From the NCBI GenBank assembly GCA_030428565.1, contig JAUIDR010000002.1, positions 1 to 64,000 of the forward strand: DNA of 64,000 nucleotides. The letters are read 5' to 3'. A model generated the notes under the pieces. It was given only the letters and a program-made list of their open reading frames with translations. It did no database searches and was not told where the DNA came from. A program made the translations under genes and the position numbers. This document shows, piece after piece, positions 62,153 to 64,000 of the stretch. Position 1 is the stretch's first letter. Each line of letters opens with the position of its first letter. The stretch is from Alphaproteobacteria bacterium (lineage in GTDB: Bacteria; Pseudomonadota; Alphaproteobacteria; UBA7985; JAUIBT01).

Positions 62153-64000
62153 CTAGGTGGCACGCCAGAAGCGATGCGGGTCGATCAACCGCCGAAGGCT
62201 GGCCGGCAGCACATGCATATCGCCCAAGAGCTGCGCGCGCAGTTCATGAGCTAACAAAGGGGCCAGCGAGAGGCCGCGCGAGCCCAGGCCCGCGAAAATC
62301 CAATTCGCCCCAAACAACGGGCTCTGTGACGGCACATCGGGGGGCAAGGGGCCCAGCACGGGATTGCGATCACGGGTCACGCTGCGCAAGGCAGCCCGCT
62401 CAAAACGCCAGCCGCTTCGCGCCGCGGCCTCTGGGTCAAGATCAGCGAGCCGTTGGCGCAGCGCCTCGCTCTCTTCTGCTTCTTCTTGGGCCCATGCCCG
62501 CTGCGTCAAAATCGCTTCGCGCGCGGCGGGCTCGACGGCAAACCGCTTAAAAGAGCTGCCAGCGATCCATCGCTGGCCGTCATCCAATAGATAACCTGAC
62601 TTAGAGACAAATCGCTGCAAACGCTCGTCCGAGGCTCGGGTCATAAGCTGCCCCTTATTGGCCCCCAGAGCGGGCCCTAACTTGGCGTCTTGTTCGGCGG
62701 TCAGCGCCAAGCGGCTCAATGCGCCGCCCGCGAGCAGCTTTAGGCCGCCAGCGTCGGGGCCGTCATTCGTCGCGCTTGGGCGCCATCGACGGCCAGTCTC
62801 GACCTCGATATCAGCCAACCAGCCTTGCACCAGCTCAGGCGGGCAGACGCCGCCGCTGGTTGGAAACCACAGCTGGCCGGGCCCCGCCTCTTGCATCCAA
62901 TCCGACGGCAGTAAGCCCGAGCGGAGCCAGAGCGTCATCTTGCTGGCGGTCGCGGCGTCGCGCGCCACTTTCAACATGCCGCGCGGTTCGACGAAGATCC
63001 CCGCCTGTTGGTAAGCAAGGACCGCATGAATAAAGGCCAAGCGCTGCAATTCAATTTCGGGCGCCAGCGCGTGCGAGAGGCGCGGCTCTACGATCCCCAG
63101 AGGATTGCCTGAAGCATGCATAGCCGCCGCTGGTTCTGCCTCGATTACGCGGATCATGTCAAAGCCCGCCAATTTGAGGCAATGCGCCGCCGCTGCTCCA
63201 GCGAGCCCTGCACCGACGATGGTTAGGCTCTGCGGCGGTTTTTGCTGCCAATCTGGCAAGCAACCCGGCGACTGAAGGGCAGCGCGCCGGACATGATCGC
63301 CCGGCAAGCGCGCCCTTAGGCAATTGCGTTTGCCTTGGAAGCCAGGCCGCAAGGACCATTCTGCACCGATGTCCGCCAAGCCATCCTTGACCTTGCGAGC
63401 CACGCTAAAGGTGGCCAGGCGCGCACCCGGCGCTGACAAGCGGGCGATCTGCTGGAACACCTCTGGCGACCAAAGATCCGCATTGCGGGCGGGCGAAAAA
63501 CCATCCAAGAACCAAGCCTGGGCTTTGAAATCGGCTTCGGGCAGAACTTGATGGGCTTGGCCATAGAGCAGCAACAATCGGACCTGGCCGCCTTCCAGCG
63601 TGACCAAGTGAAAGCCGGGACACGCAGGCGGCAAGACCTGGCCCAGGGCCTGGATTTCTGCGCCAAGTTCTGCTTGCCAGACCTGCCAGGCGGGACGGCA
63701 TTGGGTCAAGCTCAAGGGGCGTCCCTCCAAGGAGACATAATCCAAACGCGCCACCGCCTTGCCCGCCGCCAAGTTCGCGTCGCGATAACGTCGCCAAGCG
63801 TTGAGCGTTGCCAGAAAATTGAGCCCCGTTCCAAAGCCCGTCTCGGCGATACAGACGGTCTCACGACGCTGAAACAGCTCTGAAATCCCGACGCCTTCTA
63901 AGAAGACATATCGGGTCTCTGCCAGGCCATCGCGCGGGTGAAAATAGTCGTCGTCAAAATCCAAACTACGCGGAGCGCGCCCGTGTTCATGGGCAATCTG
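62153..64000 (-). CDS. mnmC: tRNA 5-methylaminomethyl-2-thiouridine biosynthesis bifunctional protein MnmC, 5' end cut off
   Basis: The frame is open to the window edge (residues upstream of the in-frame TTG at 63964 read QIAHEHGRAPRS), so the start lies beyond 64000. N-terminal methyltransferase domain (FDDDYFHPRDGLAETRYVFLEG, ETGFGTGLNFLATL), then the FAD-binding half (SLTIVGAGLAGAAAAHCLKLAGF, then RDRNPVLGPLPP and ANWIFAGLGSRGLSLAPLLAHELRAQL). The protein removes the carboxymethyl group and then methylates the wobble uridine of certain tRNAs. Well over 600 residues, as expected for the fused form. Nothing suggests inactivation. Confidence 0.93.
   Translation of the reverse strand, partial: QIAHEHGRAPRSLDFDDDYFHPRDGLAETRYVFLEGVGISELFQRRETVCIAETGFGTGLNFLATLNAWRRYRDANLAAGKAVARLDYVSLEGRPLSLTQCRPAWQVWQAELGAEIQALGQVLPPACPGFHLVTLEGGQVRLLLLYGQAHQVLPEADFKAQAWFLDGFSPARNADLWSPEVFQQIARLSAPGARLATFSVARKVKDGLADIGAEWSLRPGFQGKRNCLRARLPGDHVRRAALQSPGCLPDWQQKPPQSLTIVGAGLAGAAAAHCLKLAGFDMIRVIEAEPAAAMHASGNPLGIVEPRLSHALAPEIELQRLAFIHAVLAYQQAGIFVEPRGMLKVARDAATASKMTLWLRSGLLPSDWMQEAGPGQLWFPTSGGVCPPELVQGWLADIEVETGRRWRPSATNDGPDAGGLKLLAGGALSRLALTAEQDAKLGPALGANKGQLMTRASDERLQRFVSKSGYLLDDGQRWIAGSSFKRFAVEPAAREAILTQRAWAQEEAEESEALRQRLADLDPEAAARSGWRFERAALRSVTRDRNPVLGPLPPDVPSQSPLFGANWIFAGLGSRGLSLAPLLAHELRAQLLGDMHVLPASLRRLIDPHRFWRAT

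Overview
The window is a GC-rich chromosomal segment of a Gram-negative bacterium, most likely an alphaproteobacterium. The signs are an LpxI-type lipid A pathway (lpxI-lpxB-lpxA-fabZ-lpxD-bamA-rseP-dxr-cdsA-uppS-frr-pyrH in the usual alphaproteobacterial order), a 41-residue alphaproteobacterial-type ribosomal protein L36, a porin with a roseobacter-like signal peptide, and many MttB, BMP-ABC and GlxA-type genes typical of marine alphaproteobacteria. The order cannot be fixed from the sequence. No phage, insertion sequence, CRISPR, tRNA or rRNA was found.

Layout. 1-667: 5' part of a porin gene (minus strand) with an apparent ATT start codon. 1485-7774: peptide-type ABC transporter (Tat-exported binding protein, two permeases, fused double ATPase). 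8224-19701: a methylated-amine-type cluster with a GlxA regulator, two MttB-family methyltransferases, an FAD/GcvT demethylating dehydrogenase, and a tightly coupled minus-strand operon of a divergent M19 'dipeptidase' without half of its metal ligands, a 561-residue protein of unknown function and a DUF3726-like protein, followed by a GNAT acetyltransferase. 20071-22389: lipoprotein and iron-type ABC permease. 22731-25748: fadD and a MerR regulator with an 18-bp perfect palindrome upstream, plus a divergent monooxygenase-like gene. 25830-33429: nucleoside uptake and breakdown operon (ribokinase, nucleoside hydrolase, 2OG-Fe(II) oxygenase, BMP binding protein, ATPase, two permeases). 33508-33972: CoA-binding protein. 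33981-49170: a frameshifted DMT exporter, then the lipid A / outer membrane biogenesis / isoprenoid / phospholipid cluster up to pyrH. 49319-50554: TetR regulator and rpmJ. 50711-55354: S-adenosylmethionine cycle (ArsR-methyltransferase regulator divergent from ahcY, metK, adenosine kinase). 55640-57807: moaA and a cysteine desulfurase. 57942-61977: coiled-coil/HHH membrane protein and a 940-residue OmpA-family protein. 62153-64000: partial mnmC.

How the genes work together. The methyl-group theme recurs. MttB proteins and the FAD/GcvT enzyme would strip methyl groups from amines and pass one-carbon units to folate, while ahcY-metK-adenosine kinase recycle the SAM cycle. The envelope cluster supplies lipid A, BamA, Skp, undecaprenyl phosphate and CDP-diacylglycerol. 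The nucleoside operon imports nucleosides and cleaves them to base and ribose, then phosphorylates the ribose; its oxygenase suggests that the base is also oxidised.

The most unusual features are: (i) the MttB / divergent M19 / unknown / DUF3726 cluster, which has no corrinoid protein; (ii) short GC-rich tandem repeats that recur in gene ends and gaps across the window, two of them exact duplications that carry the stop codon of the neighbouring gene; (iii) the ATT start of the porin; (iv) the 2OG-Fe(II) oxygenase in the nucleoside operon.
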